This document shows, piece after piece, positions 12,480 to 12,992 of a stretch of DNA of 12,992 bases. Location: positions 1 through 12,992 of the forward strand of contig NZ_LGKG01000195.1 in NCBI RefSeq assembly GCF_001294335.1. The letters are read 5' to 3'. Every line of letters begins with the position of its first letter. Position 1 is the stretch's first letter. A program made the translations under genes and the position numbers. The stretch is from Streptomyces chattanoogensis (lineage in GTDB: Bacteria > Actinomycetota > Actinomycetes > Streptomycetales > Streptomycetaceae). Under the pieces are notes generated by a model. It saw nothing but the letters and a program-made list of their open reading frames with translations, was not told the origin of the DNA and did no database searches.

Positions 12480-12992
12480 ATGCGCGAGTTCAGCCGACGG
12501 GGAATGCTCGGACTCGGGGTTGGCGCGGCCGCGGCGCTCTCCGCCGCCGGCTGCTCCTCCTCAGGGTCGTCGGAATCCGGCAAGGTCGGGACCAAGCCTG
12601 GCAAGACGGCGCAGGCCAAGCCGATAGGTGACGGCTCGACCGCGTACACCGGCAAGCAGCCCCATCAGCCGCCCAGGCCGGAGCGGTTGGAGCCCGGCCA
12701 GAAGCCGCCGCAGTTCGTGGTCTTCTCCTGGGACGGTGCGGGCGAGGTGGGCAACGGCCTCTTCCCGCGGTTCCGCAAGCTCGCCGAGGACCACGGGTCG
12801 GTCAAGCACTGGACCCCCGCCCAGTGGGACTCCGAGATCGAGCAGGCCATGTCGTTCGTCACCAAGTGGCGGACCAACACCGGCTTCACCGACCTCGAAC
12901 CACTGCCGTTCGACAGTTCGCCCGGCGGCCTCCAGGTCTGGCCCACCAAGAAGCAGGGCCTGTGGGACTTCCCGCTCCAGTCCATACCGTTC
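12480..12992 (+). CDS. Tat-type lipoprotein, polysaccharide deacetylase-like, 5' part
   Basis: The frame is open from ATG 12480 to the window end (171 codons, C-terminus outside). The N-terminus has a twin-arginine motif (Ser-Arg-Arg-Gly-Met-Leu, residues 5-10), a hydrophobic stretch and a lipobox ending at Cys25, so it is probably Tat-exported and lipid-anchored. A Ser/Gly/Lys/Pro-rich linker reaches about residue 75. QFVVFSWDGAGE at about 78-89 resembles the first strand and Asp of a Streptomyces family annotated as polysaccharide deacetylase. Compared with the family as I remember it, two blocks seem missing. One lies near residues 103-110, where an approximately 80-residue stretch with the His-x3-His metal site should be. 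The other follows the Leu-Pro-Phe-Asp near 140-143. An in-frame ATG at 12468 is an alternative start; the GGGGG run before 12480 favours the shorter form. If the losses are real, it is unlikely to be an active deacetylase. Confidence 0.75.
   Translation, partial: MREFSRRGMLGLGVGAAAALSAAGCSSSGSSESGKVGTKPGKTAQAKPIGDGSTAYTGKQPHQPPRPERLEPGQKPPQFVVFSWDGAGEVGNGLFPRFRKLAEDHGSVKHWTPAQWDSEIEQAMSFVTKWRTNTGFTDLEPLPFDSSPGGLQVWPTKKQGLWDFPLQSIPF

Noticed and set aside
1..12992. Phage-defence island, mobile element or large biosynthetic gene cluster
   Set aside because: No integrase, transposase, restriction, CRISPR, PKS or NRPS genes are visible. The HD protein alone is not enough to call a defence system.

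Overview
The window is high-GC DNA with GTG starts and strong third-position GC bias. It carries Tat lipoproteins, many secreted proteins, TetR-controlled P450 genes and one isolated TTA codon. Together these point to a Streptomyces (or close actinomycete) chromosome. I see no tRNA, rRNA, CRISPR array, transposase or integrase.

Layout. (1) 1-456 (+) is the 3' end of an L,D-transpeptidase. (2) 487-3338 (-) is a tight three-gene operon: ferredoxin, NAD(P)H-ferredoxin reductase and cytochrome P450. This is a complete class I monooxygenase chain (NAD(P)H to FAD reductase to Fe-S ferredoxin to P450 haem). (3) A divergent TetR-family gene (3518-4183, +) faces it across about 180 bp. That gap holds a perfect 16-bp palindrome inside a consensus-like promoter, and the TetR mRNA is probably leaderless. 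A six-helix membrane protein of unknown function (4202-4852, +) follows the TetR gene. (4) 4849-9108 (-) encodes a 1419-residue fusion of an assimilatory nitrate reductase (4Fe-4S, Mo-bisMGD) to a CysJ-like NADPH-FAD-FMN diflavin reductase, in principle a one-polypeptide NADPH-nitrate reductase. (5) A divergent HD-domain phosphohydrolase of the SAMHD1/COG1078 type (9419-10468, +) also looks leaderless.

From 10469 to the right end the character changes. There is a 3' remnant of a small secreted Cys-rich protein (10602-10754, -) and a large GC hairpin. A two-gene secreted S1-protease operon follows (full-length 10881-11699, and a 'half-trypsin' 11715-12095, -). Next come a 384-bp intergenic region with nested hairpins and the start of a Tat lipoprotein of the polysaccharide-deacetylase-like class (12480-12992, +). 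The half-trypsin lacks the catalytic His and Asp. The lipoprotein appears to lack two internal blocks of its family, including the metal-binding part. The half-trypsin also has a TTA leucine codon in its signal peptide, which in Streptomyces makes translation depend on the bldA tRNA.

The items I would follow up first are the truncated protease paired with an intact protease under a bldA codon, the neighbouring lipoprotein with apparent in-frame deletions, and the operator/leaderless-promoter arrangement of the P450 regulator. Family assignments rest on motifs read by eye and on recalled family knowledge; no database search was run.
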